Of a stretch of DNA of 64,000 bases, positions 30,960 to 42,095 are shown piece after piece. The notes below the pieces were generated by a model, which worked only from the letters and a program-made list of their open reading frames with translations, did no database searches and was not told the DNA's origin. The DNA comes from Chondrus crispus (Eukaryota; Rhodophyta; Florideophyceae; Gigartinales; Gigartinaceae): the NCBI RefSeq assembly GCF_000350225.1, contig NW_005179382.1, forward strand, positions 62,001 through 126,000. Reading direction: 5' to 3'. The position numbers were made by a program, and so were the translations under genes. The stretch's first letter is position 1. Every line of letters begins with the position of its first letter.

Positions 30960-33900
30960 ATCGGATGCACAAGAAAGACAGTGTTCATGCGCTTTCATTT
31001 GTGACGACAGCGTCTGATCCCCAAGTGGGGGCATGCATGCCTCTCTCCGTGCGTTTCTGTGTCGCGGAAGTTGCTTAAAGTCTTTTGAATGATCTTTGTA
31101 AAACCTGTTCACGTAGAATCGATGGTAGATCCAGTGTAACGGTTGAAAAAATGGTTGAGCAGGGAAGTCCTGCCTCACTACGTGAACTGTGCCCATCACA
31201 AAAGACGCCTTCACGATGCCGAACCACGGCGAAACTGTCAAAATGTCCCTCCTTTGTGCGTCTTTGAGCGCAACAGGAGTGAGAGTATTATCCATGTTGT
31301 CATCCGAGGACCACCGTAGACATAGACATCAGAACACTTCGCCAACTTTGTCCTGCGGCGCAATGCAGTCCATGTACTGCACGAACATACAGCAACGTTC
31401 TCCTGTGATGTCTGGAACCGTGAGTCGCACAAGAGCAAGGACTTTCGGGATCCACAGAGTGCCTCCTTCAGTTGTGGAATCTGAAATAGTAACGCATGAG
31501 AAGAGGGACTTACGTGAGGCACCGAACGACCCGGTAGCAAATATTCTTTGCAACGTGTGTCTCCAAATAGTTTCAGAGTGCAACGTTTCGGTCTCTCTGT
31601 CGAAGTCATCCAGCGTGGGAATGTACCCCCCATCACATGCGCAGACTTAATCATGGTGAGACGAACGTGAAGGGCGTGCGCCGTAGAACCAAGTTTTGAA
31701 ACTTCCTCCTCAATGAGCGTCACAAAATTGTTCGCGCCCTGGTCTCCAAGCTGAAGGAAAAGCCCATTGCATTCCTGCGGATGATTGCCCCGAAGCGGCT
31801 GCAGAAGGCTTTCATGAGGTTGTCCCTCTACATCTTTTACGAACGGTGCGGCTGCCTCGCAAGTCGTCTTGAAATCTAATAGATTGAGACGACGCCCATC
31901 CCGGACCAAATTAGCACCGTCTTCTGGTCGGAGAGTCCTCGTTTGTGCAGAGCGGGCTGACGACTGGTCAAGGCTCACACGTGCTAATTCTATATTTCTG
32001 TTTTCTTTTATGCATCTGAAAGTTTCTTCCATAGCAGTTCCTTTTCTTCTTGATGTCTGGCAGTAGCTCTGTTTAAATAAAAGATGAGAATGCTCGAAAA
32101 CACCAGAATCGCAGTGCTGCAAGCCCCATGGCACGTATATCAGAACCGAGGTGATCAAGAAGATGGAATTTGAATGTCTTCAAGCCGGAGACGTGGTGCT
32201 CCGCAAATATATGCCTAGTAAATTCTTTGAACGTAGAAACTGCAAGTTCTAACCGTTCTGTTTCTCTCTCCTTCCATTCTGGGAAGAGGGTGTACCTCAT
32301 TGCCCAGTGCAGGGTGTCTGAGTACTGGGTAAAGATGGACGTAACGGAAGCAGATTGTGCTTCATCACAGCACCGGTGTATGAAAGCTCCGATGAAAGGG
32401 AACACCATGTCAAGGACACGGTAGTCTTTTGCTTCCAGCATACCTCGAAGTCCCTCTGCTGTGTAATTCCGTTCAGGTATTGTCGTTTGTCTCCTTTCGA
32501 AAAGTCCACATGGAGACCAGGCGCGTAGTAGTTGCGTTCGATGCCGGCAAGAATGGCATTAGCGCCTGCAAGAATCGATTTGGGCGCTGTCTTCAAAGCT
32601 TCTTGGTCTTCCCGATATCGTACCCTTCGTCGTTATGAGTTGCTCAGAGTTAAAGCGGTGTGCCGCGCTTATCTTCATGAGTTTGGAAATGCCGAGAATT
32701 AGGTTATGCAGTGGCTCGAATGAGAAGATGGAGTACATATCGATTGGCGCGCCTTTCGGAAGAAGCGAGCTGGATTCCAAGAAGGAAGGCACCTTGTAGA
32801 GGGATAAACGTGCGATAACATACTTGGATTCGAGTCGGGCTTCGCGAGACCTTCTCGGTCTGTTCCCTGACGCATGTTGTACTTCCGCCTCTCTGAGACC
32901 GGCTGACAGCTCTCGTGCGTAAGTCGTGTCCTGTACCTTGCGGACAGGGTACGTTCTCGTCGAGGCGAGTTCTCCGCAAGGTACATAGCACCGATGAAAA
33001 GGAAGTTTGGTGATGGTTCTAGAAAGGACTGCACTCATGTCGTTGCCTTCATTGAGGTCAGAACAGTAGTTGTAAAGGATTGGATTACATGTGAGAGTGG
33101 TGCCATTGCTGTCTTTGCAAAGAAAGCCGGTTTGGGTAACATCACAGAGGGGAGCAAGCATATGTTTCATAGCTTTATGCAAAACGCTCGTTCGATGAGC
33201 ACGACTACCTAAGCTGGAATTAAGAGGCATTTCATCTAGGGTGGAGTCCTTCGTGCAGGGGCTGACGTCGACAGGGAGGAGCCCAACGATGGTGCTCCCA
33301 GCATTGATGCAACGGTATCGGAAGCGAGCAGAGAAGTTAAGCAGAGTGATGTGGACAGGATAGGCAACAACGGCTGAGGTCTTCAGAGTGGTGGAGCTCT
33401 TGTATGTATAAAGCTGGATGAAACCAGCGAAAGACTGGGGCCCCGTGGTGGGAGTGTCATTCTGCACAATTTAGTCGCGAACGGATCCCATTACGGCTTC
33501 TCGGACGAATTGGTGCACAGCACGAGCAGTCGCGTTTCCAGAGGGTGAGCGAATACCTCGTTGCCGTCGGCGTCCTTTTTCGTTACGGGAGAGTACAAAG
33601 TATTTTTTGTGTTAGCCAAGGACAGTTGCTTCTGAAGGAGCTCCATAGGGTCCCGAATGTAGACAGTACTTGAGCACGTACCTGCATCGTCGATTATGTT
33701 CACGGTGAAGAACCCATTGTGAGCAAGCTGCTCATCAACGAGTGAGGTCGTAAGGGTTCGATAGTCGTTTTTAGTGCATATAGAGCTGTCAAATTTCGAG
33801 ATAGAGAACGCCGGTTCTTTGAGTATGGAGATTACTTCATTGATGGCGGAGGCACCGACTTTGCGCCCCAGCTCTGTGAAGGAGACGGCGAGGGCCCGTA

Positions 33901-34201
33901 TCAGAAAGTTTATCCGTGCCTCTGTCGCCGACAGCACAACCTCGTTCCGGTCCACCGCCGAGCCCAGCGGGCTCTGCGGCGGGGTACTGGCACGCATTGA
34001 TGCTTGGCGTCCAAAGGGGGCGGTGTGCCACGGCTCCTCGACATTGCTAAATGCGCCGTTGTCTTGATGCTTCGATGAGGTGTTGGCAGTAGGTGGAACA
34101 GGGAGTAGGAGGCGGAGGTGGTGTAAAGACAGCGCGGGAACTTGCACTCCGGAAGAGAAAGAGCCATTGTTGAGTGTGATGGAGGTGTTTGTGGAGAGCA
34201 A
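30960..34201 (-). pseudogene. Decayed Plavaka/CACTA-like DNA transposase
   Basis: Protein-like pieces follow one another on the minus strand with shifts and stops: 34201-33491 (ISILKEPAFSISKFDSS, SPVTKKDADGNEVFAHPLET); a TAA near 33473; 33467-32559 (VAYPVHITLLNFSARFRYR, then TIVGLLPVD, LTCNPILYNYCSDLNEG, FHRCYVPCGEL); 32596-32297 (ANAILAGIERNYYAPGLHVD); 32441-32073 (GLKTFKFHLLDHLGSDIRAM); 32158-31238; and a C-terminal piece to about 30960 (VMGTVHVVRQDFPAQPFF). The pattern, ending with the FHLLDHLGSD and SRRKGTAMEE-type region, resembles Plavaka/KDZ-type transposases of the CACTA group; subgroup uncertain. I did not find terminal inverted repeats. It has cut the Listerin-like fragment at its left end. 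Confidence 0.6.
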
Positions 34202-34463
34202 CGAGGGAGGGAGGAGGAATGACCCGGTGAGGTACTATAACAAGCGGGGCTCCTCTTAAGGGAGAAGCAAGCAGAAGTCTGCGACATATGATGAAAAAGA
34301 CCGAATATGAGTGCAGAGAGTTGATACTACATCAGTAAAGAGGTGATTCCGGATGGCCCAGGTTGCCATTGCTTAAATTTGGGTTCCATTTTTTGAAAAA
34401 AGGCGTAAAGAAAGAAATTTCGGCCCGTGTTTCGTGGGTTCGTTGGTGTCAAGGACGGTGAGG

Positions 34464-35033
34464 ATGAGAAAGATCTCGTTGGCTGAGGCTTCGAAACGCG
34501 ATCTTTCCTCCGCCCCGCACTCTGCGCCCCGCCCCGAACCCCCGCTCCCGCGCCCGCCCAAGGAGCGCAGCCCCAAGTCCACACGCGTGTCGGAGATCGT
34601 CTTGCCGCCCGTCGAACGCCTCTCGGATAGGGCCTCGCCGAGATCCGGCGCTAACAATAATTTGAGCAATGAGCACCCGTACGAATTTGGAGGGATTTCT
34701 ATGCAGTATTTCCTCAACCTGCAAGAAGTCCTTGGGTTTCGATGTATTTCTGTTGATACAGACAACGGAGGCGATGAAGGTGTGCCGTTCAATTCCATCG
34801 TAGAGAAAATGGACGGATGTGCAACTGATGAGGGAACGATGCGAAAAGATCCAGATTGCAATTGGGACATGGCCGTTAGGGGCTGGCTGCAAAGTGATGC
34901 TGGCCTCGGCATGGTTGTTGACTTTCTTCCACCATTCCTTATTGATGGAATAGGAATCGCAACACACATAGACGAGACTTCTGTGGCCTCTGCCGGTGCT
35001 TCGTTTCTCACAGCTTTCTCGTTGGCAGTGTAG
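34464..35033 (+). CDS. Doubtful ORF, 189 aa
   Basis: First ATG at 34464. Residues about 10-60 are Pro/Arg/Ser-rich (PLPRPPKERSPKSTRVSEIV) and the rest reads CISVDTDNGGDEGVPFNSIV and WDMAVRGWLQSDAGLGMVVD. A similar-length frame is open on the other strand (34373-35116), so the coding strand is unsure. No family recognised; may be two unrelated pieces, as GC content drops sharply after about 34650. Confidence 0.2.
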   Translation: MRKISLAEASKRDLSSAPHSAPRPEPPLPRPPKERSPKSTRVSEIVLPPVERLSDRASPRSGANNNLSNEHPYEFGGISMQYFLNLQEVLGFRCISVDTDNGGDEGVPFNSIVEKMDGCATDEGTMRKDPDCNWDMAVRGWLQSDAGLGMVVDFLPPFLIDGIGIATHIDETSVASAGASFLTAFSLAV

Positions 35034-36239
35034 GGACTTGTGGTGATGCTCGCAGAGGTGTTTACGTTTCTTAAAATTCTTGACAGACGCTTTGTTCCTC
35101 CCGACGATTCATACACGCTGCTTCCGGCATCCGAATCTCGAGTTTGAAGAATTTGACAGTATTTCCTCAGGAGTCGTGTTCCTCACCGGCTGAGAAAAGC
35201 ACTTCGGAGAACTCGTAAGTATTACAAGTGATGTACAGAGGTTTTTTGTGTTCTTGCACTAACCCACCGCTACGATGTTACACGTAAACGTAATGATCGT
35301 TGCTAATAACAGTCAGTCCAATGGTTGGCGTTGGCAATTCAGACCCTGCTAACGAAAAGAAATCTTTGCGGCAATAGTTTTTGAATTTGCGCATAGCTTG
35401 TTGCAGCCTTTTCATAATTTTGGCTTTGAATCATCGATGAGGTAAGTGGCTTTCCAGCTAACGGCAACACGAAAAGATGAAGCCAAAACAAGCACACACA
35501 CGGTTGATGTACCAAAGCCGACTAACATAATGCAAAGATCGCGACATTTGTCGTGCAAAACAGAGCTACACTTGGTCAGGGCAAAATCGAAGCCAAGTAC
35601 CGAACGTTGTAAGACCTTCAAAACTGTCATGTAGAACCGTGTTCTGTGTGCATGCCGAGAGGAGGTGCGATGCAAACGTTTTGGGACACAGTAGTTGCGT
35701 CACAGTACGTTTTGCCTTTTCACTATCATGACTATGCGTTCAACCGACAAAGCGCAGTGACAGTAACTAAAAAAATAACAGCTCTTGTCACAAAGAATAC
35801 AATGACGGGCCAACCTTCGTTGACTCGTACAAAGAGCGAGCAAAAAAACTGTCCGAGAAGACGTGCACGTTTATGATGACGGCGATATCATCAGGAACGA
35901 GCCGGTTTCAGGGTCGGTGTCGGTACTGTGTGGTGAGGGCAATGAAGAGCGGGCCCCGTATCCGGACGGGGGCCTCATTCCTACTACCGCGTGGGTCAAA
36001 CCTGACCGAGGCAATGGCGCGAGCAACGCTGAACATGACAATGGCAGGCATGATTCCCAGTGCTGAACATTTCATGAAGGCCAATTGTCCGAATAGCAGG
36101 CAGGCGAGCCTCACTTTGAAGCAATTTTTTGTTCTTCATCTTTGTATTCGGGGCGTGTTTCGTCCTGTTTCTGGAAATGATGCGTTGGATGTGTGTGGAA
36201 TGAGTATGGTAGCCACGTAGCAGTCTTCAGATTCTCCCT
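35034..36239. other. Intergenic, no gene supported
   Basis: AT-richer sequence with short frames only (for example 35863-36220) that lack recognisable domains. Nothing clear seen. Confidence 0.4.
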
Positions 36240-36992
36240 AGAGAAGCCTGTCTAAGCCGTGCTCTTGAACGGCCAGTGTGGGGACCGCAGATGTCGGTGC
36301 TGGATGGAGACATTGGAGCAAAGTGAATCTATGCGTGAGTCATCGTCCCTGCCTGCAGAAGCAGAACAACAAGGACAAGGAAGACGTATGAGCCGAACAA
36401 TTGGATGGGTTGCGAGAGTTGGGATTTGTTTTGGAAAGATGCTGCGACTCAAGCTGCATACTATGTTTGAGGCTCAAACGAGAGACATTTGTTAAGCGGG
36501 TCGGATGATGGAAGTATTCAAGCATGGGGTATGAGGTCTGGGTTGCAGCTCTGGCGGACAATGACGGAGCACACGGGTGGGGTAAGTAGCGTTGCGATAT
36601 GCGAGGATGGAGGGCGTGTGTTATCATTGTCAGACGAGAAGAAGGTGCCACCTAGGAACGTGAAGACAGGGTCGCAAGTGGGCCAAAGTATGACTAGACA
36701 CAAAGACAGAGTGACGTGCTTTGCAATGAGCAAGGACGGGAAGCTGGCAGTATCAAGGTCACGGGACGAGACGATGCGGTGCTGGGATCTTGAGACGCAG
36801 TCACAAAATGACAACCCAATGGCCGGACTTTTGGGTAGAGTGTGCAGCGTTGCGATGAGCGGGGAAGGGACCCGAGCTTTATCAGGATCAACCATATGCG
36901 CTGGACGGTTGAAAGGAGGGACGGCGGGCCCGAGGGGTGTTGATGGGAGATGGCTGGCAAGTGTTTGGGTGAGAGCGGCGACCGGGGTGTAG
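36240..36992 (+). pseudogene. WD40-repeat protein relic
   Basis: The frame from about 36489 holds three degenerate WD40 blades of beta-propeller type: LSGSDDGSIQAWGMRSG, then GVSSVAICEDGGRVLSLSDE with KVPPRNVKTG where a WD strand should be, then VTCFAMSKDGKLAVSRSRDE with TMRCWDLETQ, and the start of a fourth (VCSVAMSGEGTRALSGS). Upstream, EQLDGLRELGFVLERC (about 36390-36440) reads naturally in other frames with stops between. There is no intact start and blades are missing, so it is a relic of a larger scaffold protein. Confidence 0.6.
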
Positions 36993-37079
36993 GAGAAATT
37001 GCTTTGTCTGGAGGCAATGCGAGGGTCGGACATGATCTGATGGGAGAACGGAGAATGGGGAAGCGTGGGGCCAATAATT

Positions 37080-37345
37080 CTAGTTCGCGTTCAGTACAAC
37101 TGGACTCGGATATTCAAGATGTCTAGTTCGTGTGAAGTCCAACTGGATATGGACATCCATCACTTCTAGTTCGGATGTGGTACAACTGGACTCGGACATT
37201 CACTTGGTCTAGTTCATGTCTAGTCAAACTAGACGTGGAAAATCACTATGTAAGTGTAAGTGAATGTCCGGGTCTAGTCCGACATTCACGTGACATTCAA
37301 ACGTCTAGTTTTTCAGGAAAATATACTAGACCCCGAACTAGATTT
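37080..37345. repeat. 43-bp tandem repeat rich in CTAG, with inverted part
   Basis: CTAGTTCG-type unit starts at 37080, 37123, 37166 and 37209, i.e. a 43-bp period, each with (G/A)TACAACTGGACTCGG-like or equivalent sequence. Beyond 37250, GTGAATGTCCGGGTCTAGTC and CTAGACCCCGAACTAG give inverted copies. Looks like a small satellite or a MITE made of the unit. Confidence 0.7.
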
Positions 37346-37893
37346 TTGGAATGCCGCATTCATTTCCCAAGAGACAGACGATGGTCTTCTGCTGCGTGAT
37401 GTGACGGTGCAGTGTGGATAATGATACTTTTTGGGTCACAGCAGCTGCTCTCATGGACTTGCCATCTTTCAAGACGAGGCTGATTGCATTTTAAGCTTTT
37501 TCTGATACTTTTTGGCTACAGCCATGCTATGGCAAAACGTAACGACGGTACTGGAATGAGAGTAAGGCACTGGGAGAGATCTTGCGACTCGCGAGTCAAA
37601 GGCGTGGGATGAGGTGGGGGGAGATACGATGGTGAAGGGAAGGCGGAATTTCCTTACGGAGTTCGAAATTTTACAGGCTGCACGAATACGGTACTCGTTT
37701 GTCCACGTAAATGTCCCCTGCGAGTACTACATGGAGGTTTATGTTTAAATATTATGAGCCAGTTGGTCAATACTTGCATCAGAGCAATGCTAACTTCGCA
37801 GTGTGTCAGGAAAAATGGGCGATTCAGGCAAACGGTCAAGAATTTTGAGCGTTCTGCTATTACAACCCCTGTCCCAAAATTGGCGCCCCTCTC

Positions 37894-38941
37894 CTTAGTG
37901 CAATAATGGGCTGTACAGGGGTGGTGGAACAAATGGAAATTAATAAGGTATGAAAAATAGTCTGGGTTGTGGGACACACGCGTGTATATTTGCACAGTTT
38001 TAGTTTTTAATTATTTTATGTTATTTAGATAATTAATTATCATTAATTTGGCTGACATTAGATTAAATTTAGAATGTAGCACCGCGAGCTACTGAAGTGG
38101 CTCCGGCAGGGCGATATATACTCAAGCTCATTGATCACCAAGTCAGTAAAACGTATCCGAGTTGCTGGGAGTTGTATTTCGCCTTCGTCGAAGACCGCAC
38201 CAACCTAGCGAAGCGCTTCCCTTGTGCGTCGCCAACGTTCTCCTTCTGCATTCGGGTTCCCTTTTTTCATTTTGCCTTATTTCTCTATCTTTTTCTATCT
38301 CTAATTCCATCTATTTCCCTTATCCAGTGTTGGTACCATCGGTATTGGTTGCGACCGAACCGGTGTTGGTGTCCGTTCCATCGGGATACACGTTGACGTA
38401 GCGCTGCTGCTTTGTTCTCATTCCGACGGAGACTGGTGCGATGAATTCTCCGTCGAGGGGCTTATCGTGTGTATAAGTCAGTGTTTGTACCATCGATATT
38501 GGTTGCGACCGAGCTGGTGAAGGTGTTTCGAGCCATCGGGCGGAACGTTGGTAGAGCGATGCTACGTTGATCTCATCCCGTCGGGCTGCGTTGCGACTCC
38601 ACTGTCGAAGACCTTGTCGCGATTCAAGGTGTCGAAGACGTTCAACGAGAATTGGCCTTACAACCCAGTGGAACTGGCATTCCTACGTACACATCCCACT
38701 CCACACTCGTCGAGCGACTATATTCGCAAGTCTCTACCTTATCGATCCCGGGCTGGATATTTTCTCGTTGCTCCCCGCTTTCAGGGATCTGAGATACCAC
38801 GGGTCGCAAGACCGTTTAAAGATAGAGGGGAGAGTCGGACGCTCCGTAGCGCTGTGCTGTCGGCAGTTGTTGGTTTTGTTGTTTTTGTTTTTGTTGGACC
38901 ATCGGACCTCGGTCTGTGCCTGACAGGCGCATTGCACAACA
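37894..38941 (+). repeat. Solo LTR of the E1 family, 1048 bp, opposite orientation to E1
   Basis: Starts TTAGTGCAATAATGG and ends CAGGCGCATTGCACAACA, the reverse complement of the E1 LTR ends with a few changes. The interior matches E1 (e.g. GGCGATATATACTC, GTTTTTGTTGGACCATCGGA). No internal region is attached. Flanking 5-mers (CTCTC / CCCGC) do not match, so no target duplication survives. Confidence 0.85.
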
Positions 38942-39441
38942 CCCGCGTAAGGTCTTATCAGTATTTTTCTGAGGATATCCACCTAGCTCCCTTTTACTTT
39001 CTTATGGTCTTATTTTGTCCTCTTTGATACGCTGAAAAAGCAGCCCACACTCGAGGACGCAACTACCTTCTGCGGACAGGTTTCTCACGTGTACACGTGA
39101 TACACATGCGGAGCAATTGCTTAACTTCTGTTTTGGTTTTCGTCCTGGGGGTTTTCTTAGTGGTTTGCCCTGTGTTGTGTCCTGGACAGTACCCAATAAA
39201 AACCTCCCGATACCACTCACATTTGCGGCAGGCTGGCATTACGGAATCAATCTTACAGCGCCACGAGGCATCCGCGATAGACATCCCGATCCTTATCTAG
39301 ACTCGTGAGCGCAGGGCGTTACACCCTGTATAAAGTATTTTTCTGAGTGCCAGTCGACTATAGAGGTAGTCGGCTTGGCCAGTAGATGTCTGCGTACGTC
39401 CAGAGGGCATGAAATTCGGTTCTAGTGTCTAGGTGACAAAT

Positions 39442-39477
39442 GGCCTCATATGAGGTCAATTGACCTCATATGAGGCC
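39442..39477. repeat. Subterminal palindrome of the piggyBac element
   Basis: 36-bp perfect palindrome composed of two CCTCATATGAGG cores around TCAATTGA. At the right end the cores are at 42221-42240 (20-bp perfect palindrome) and 42244-42260. Such repeated subterminal palindromes are likely transposase-binding sites (inference). Confidence 0.75.
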
Positions 39478-39648
39478 AGTTTTTAGGCGGGCTTTTGCAA
39501 TTCGAATAATTGTAGAAATTTATCGCTACTGTAGTGAAAAGCTTACGATTAGAGTATTAAACGTTGGCAAACCAGAAAACATTCAATTCCGTATCTCAGT
39601 CTTCCCTAATCAACACTTTCGTCTTCCTCTTCCCAAAATTTCTTCAAA

Positions 39649-41751
39649 ATGGTGAGCGTCAATGATCCTCGAATTATTGCAGGTAACCGCGTCCACACTC
39701 GTGCAAGACTGCTCACAGCTCAGAGTAAATGTCGTCGCATGTATGGAGCCTCCTGGAAGATCAAGTTGGTCACGGGAACTGTCATTAGCATGAAAACTGA
39801 CAAAGTGAAGGGTCGCAGTGTCACTTCAGTCAGGGCTAAATGGGAATTATCAGATGGCGTCAAGGAAGTCACGCTTCGCATAGCTAACATCAAGGCTGGT
39901 GAAGTGATGGACCTGATCGATGACGGTCCTGAAGATCATATCCAGCAAGAAACTGAGCATTATGCGCAACCGGAGCCTACAGAGGACCGCGTGACGCCAC
40001 TGGAAGGAGCACTCAGCCCGAGTACGAGAATCTCCGAGAGTGACGAAATGGATTCCCAAGATGGCCTCATGAATGTCCACGGCCGGGCCTGGAAGCGTGA
40101 GGAAGTCACGATGCATTTAAATGGTATGATACCGCCGAGAAGATGGAAGGTGATTGGACCGATTGATGAGATTATATCCCGTGGTCACAGTCCATCTCAA
40201 ATGCATCCCATGGACTACTTCATGTGGATGTTCGCACAGGAGCACTTGGCATTAATGGTTTCCTACACCAACGATGCAATGGAATCAAGGGGACTTCGCT
40301 TGACTACAAGAGGTGAAATTTTGAAGTTTTTCGGGGTGCTAATCCTTATGACTCGGATCGAATTCAGCACCAGAAGGTCTCTTTGGAGCTCACAGGAAAC
40401 CAGCAAATATCTCCCGCAACCTCAATTCGGAAACATCATCTCCCGCAGAAGATTCGAGGAGCTTCGTCAGAATGTCACGTTCAGCTTTCCAGCTGACTCA
40501 AATGACAGATGGGGTATGATCAGGGACTTCATGGTCGCAATCAATGATCACAGAGCATCACATGTCATTCCATCACAGACTATCTGCGTTGATGAGAGTA
40601 TGTCACGCTGGTATGGACTTGGAGGAGATTGGATTGAAACCGGTCTTCCTCATTATGTGGCCATGGACCGAAAACCCGAGAATGGCTGTGAGTTGAAGAC
40701 TGCTGCATGTGGAAAAAGTGGAATCATAATACGAATTGAGAACGTCGTCTCAGCTGAGGAGACTTCTTTAAAGGATTTTGAAAGTGACCACTTACACGGA
40801 ACCGCAGTGACTTTGAGGTTGTTACAGCCATGGTTTCACACCAATCGTGTTGTCTGCGCGGATTCGTACTTTGCTTCTGTCCACACGGCTGAATCACTTT
40901 ATGAGAAAGGTCTTAGATTCACAGGTGTAGTGAAGACATCTACCAAGAAATATCCGATGAAATATCTATCTCATCTGGAGATTGCTGAAAAGGGAGAGCA
41001 CGTCACACTAGTTTCGAAGCCGGTGGCCGGGCCTCATCTCATGGCAGTGATGTGGGTGGACCGAGACCGCAGATACTTTATTAGTTCTGTCGGAACATCC
41101 AACGAAGGAACTCCAATCTACCGCGAGAGATGGCGTACACGTCATGGCGTGACAAGAAAAGAGGAATTGTCTATCCGTATTCCCTCAGTCTGTGAGCAGT
41201 ATTATGAAACTTGCTCTCAGATTGACCGCCACAACAGATCTCGTCAGGATGATCTCGGCTTGGAAAAGAAGTTCGAAGTCAAGGAGTGGTCTATGCGTGT
41301 CAACACTTCTTTATTGGCCATTTGCATTGTGGATGCATGGAAACTGTATGCAGGTGCAAAAGGAGATGGTTCTAAGATGTCTCCAAATCAGTTTTATTGT
41401 GAGCTTGCTGACCAGTTGATTGATAACAAGTATGATCGTATATCGTTACGTCAGCGAGAATCAGACAGTGCTGTTGAAGATGAAGATGTTGGGTTTGGCA
41501 GTGGAATTGGTACTCACCTAACTCCAACCACTCGCAAGCGTAAAATCGCATCCGGCGAGGAGACTTGTGCTCTTTATCAATCCAGATGCAATATTTGCAA
41601 AGGTACAAAAAAGTCAAAGTTTATTTGCTCAGCCTGCAAAGCATATTTTGACAAAGAAGTATACCTTTGTCATCACCAGACTGGGCGTGACTGTTTTAAG
41701 CAACACGTCGACGAACGTCACGATCTTACTTTCAAAGGTAAGTACTATTAG
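39649..41751 (+). CDS. piggyBac-type transposase, 700 aa (DDE_Tnp_1_7 class)
   Basis: Catalyses cut-and-paste transposition of its element. The intact frame begins ATG 39649 just after a pyrimidine-rich leader. Residues about 25-85 form a small N-terminal domain (KLVTGTVISMKTDKVKGRSV). The catalytic domain runs about 180-590 with PMDYFMWMFAQEHLALMV at its start. Probable catalytic aspartates are D315 (QTICVDESMSRW), D405 (VVCADSYFAS) and D526 (SQIDRHNRSR). The C-terminus (about 645-690) is a cysteine-rich zinc region, CNICKGTKKSKFICSACKAY with later C, H and C, typical of piggyBac transposases. No stop or shift breaks it. Together with both ends present, this makes a candidate autonomous element. 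Confidence 0.9.
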   Translation: MVSVNDPRIIAGNRVHTRARLLTAQSKCRRMYGASWKIKLVTGTVISMKTDKVKGRSVTSVRAKWELSDGVKEVTLRIANIKAGEVMDLIDDGPEDHIQQETEHYAQPEPTEDRVTPLEGALSPSTRISESDEMDSQDGLMNVHGRAWKREEVTMHLNGMIPPRRWKVIGPIDEIISRGHSPSQMHPMDYFMWMFAQEHLALMVSYTNDAMESRGLRLTTRGEILKFFGVLILMTRIEFSTRRSLWSSQETSKYLPQPQFGNIISRRRFEELRQNVTFSFPADSNDRWGMIRDFMVAINDHRASHVIPSQTICVDESMSRWYGLGGDWIETGLPHYVAMDRKPENGCELKTAACGKSGIIIRIENVVSAEETSLKDFESDHLHGTAVTLRLLQPWFHTNRVVCADSYFASVHTAESLYEKGLRFTGVVKTSTKKYPMKYLSHLEIAEKGEHVTLVSKPVAGPHLMAVMWVDRDRRYFISSVGTSNEGTPIYRERWRTRHGVTRKEELSIRIPSVCEQYYETCSQIDRHNRSRQDDLGLEKKFEVKEWSMRVNTSLLAICIVDAWKLYAGAKGDGSKMSPNQFYCELADQLIDNKYDRISLRQRESDSAVEDEDVGFGSGIGTHLTPTTRKRKIASGEETCALYQSRCNICKGTKKSKFICSACKAYFDKEVYLCHHQTGRDCFKQHVDERHDLTFKGKYY

Positions 41752-42024
41752 TGCTTAAAGCGTTCTAGGCCTTTAAAACTGACTAAATGGGTCAGCATTT
41801 GAGTAAAATAGAGCAAAAAGAGATAAAAACCTCCTTTTGCCCCCTATGGTTCTATCCTGCGTCTAAAGACTTGCTTGGAAGACCTGCAGCCGTGTCGGAA
41901 TGCCCCTTTATGAGATGTCACCGTATTCAATCTCATGTTCGAGTGGGCGCTATAAAGCGTCCTGGGCTGCAGGTCACGAACAAGAACCATCGAGATCCCC
42001 GACGGGATTTTTCGACCACTAAAG

Positions 42025-42095
42025 TGCTCAGCGAGGAGTTGAACCCCGGCCTCTAAGACTCAGCGATCCTTGCAGACCACTGAGCTGGCTTGTCA
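42025..42095 (-). other. tRNA-like pol III promoter boxes in the piggyBac 3' region
   Basis: On the minus strand CCAGCTCAGTGG (A-box-like) is followed about 35 nt later by GGGGTTCAACTCC (B-box-like), as in tRNAs and tRNA-derived SINEs. The D stem and acceptor stem do not pair, so it is not a working tRNA gene. Possibly a decayed tRNA or SINE head carried inside the transposon. Confidence 0.35.

Noticed and set aside
34373-35116. 247-aa minus-strand ORF
   Set aside because: Low-complexity Ser/Pro composition, antisense to an equally doubtful plus frame; no domain.
37889-38946. Target-site duplication around the solo LTR
   Set aside because: Flanking 5-mers differ (CTCTC and CCCGC).
42025-42095. 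Functional tRNA gene
   Set aside because: A- and B-box-like motifs are present but acceptor and D stems do not pair.
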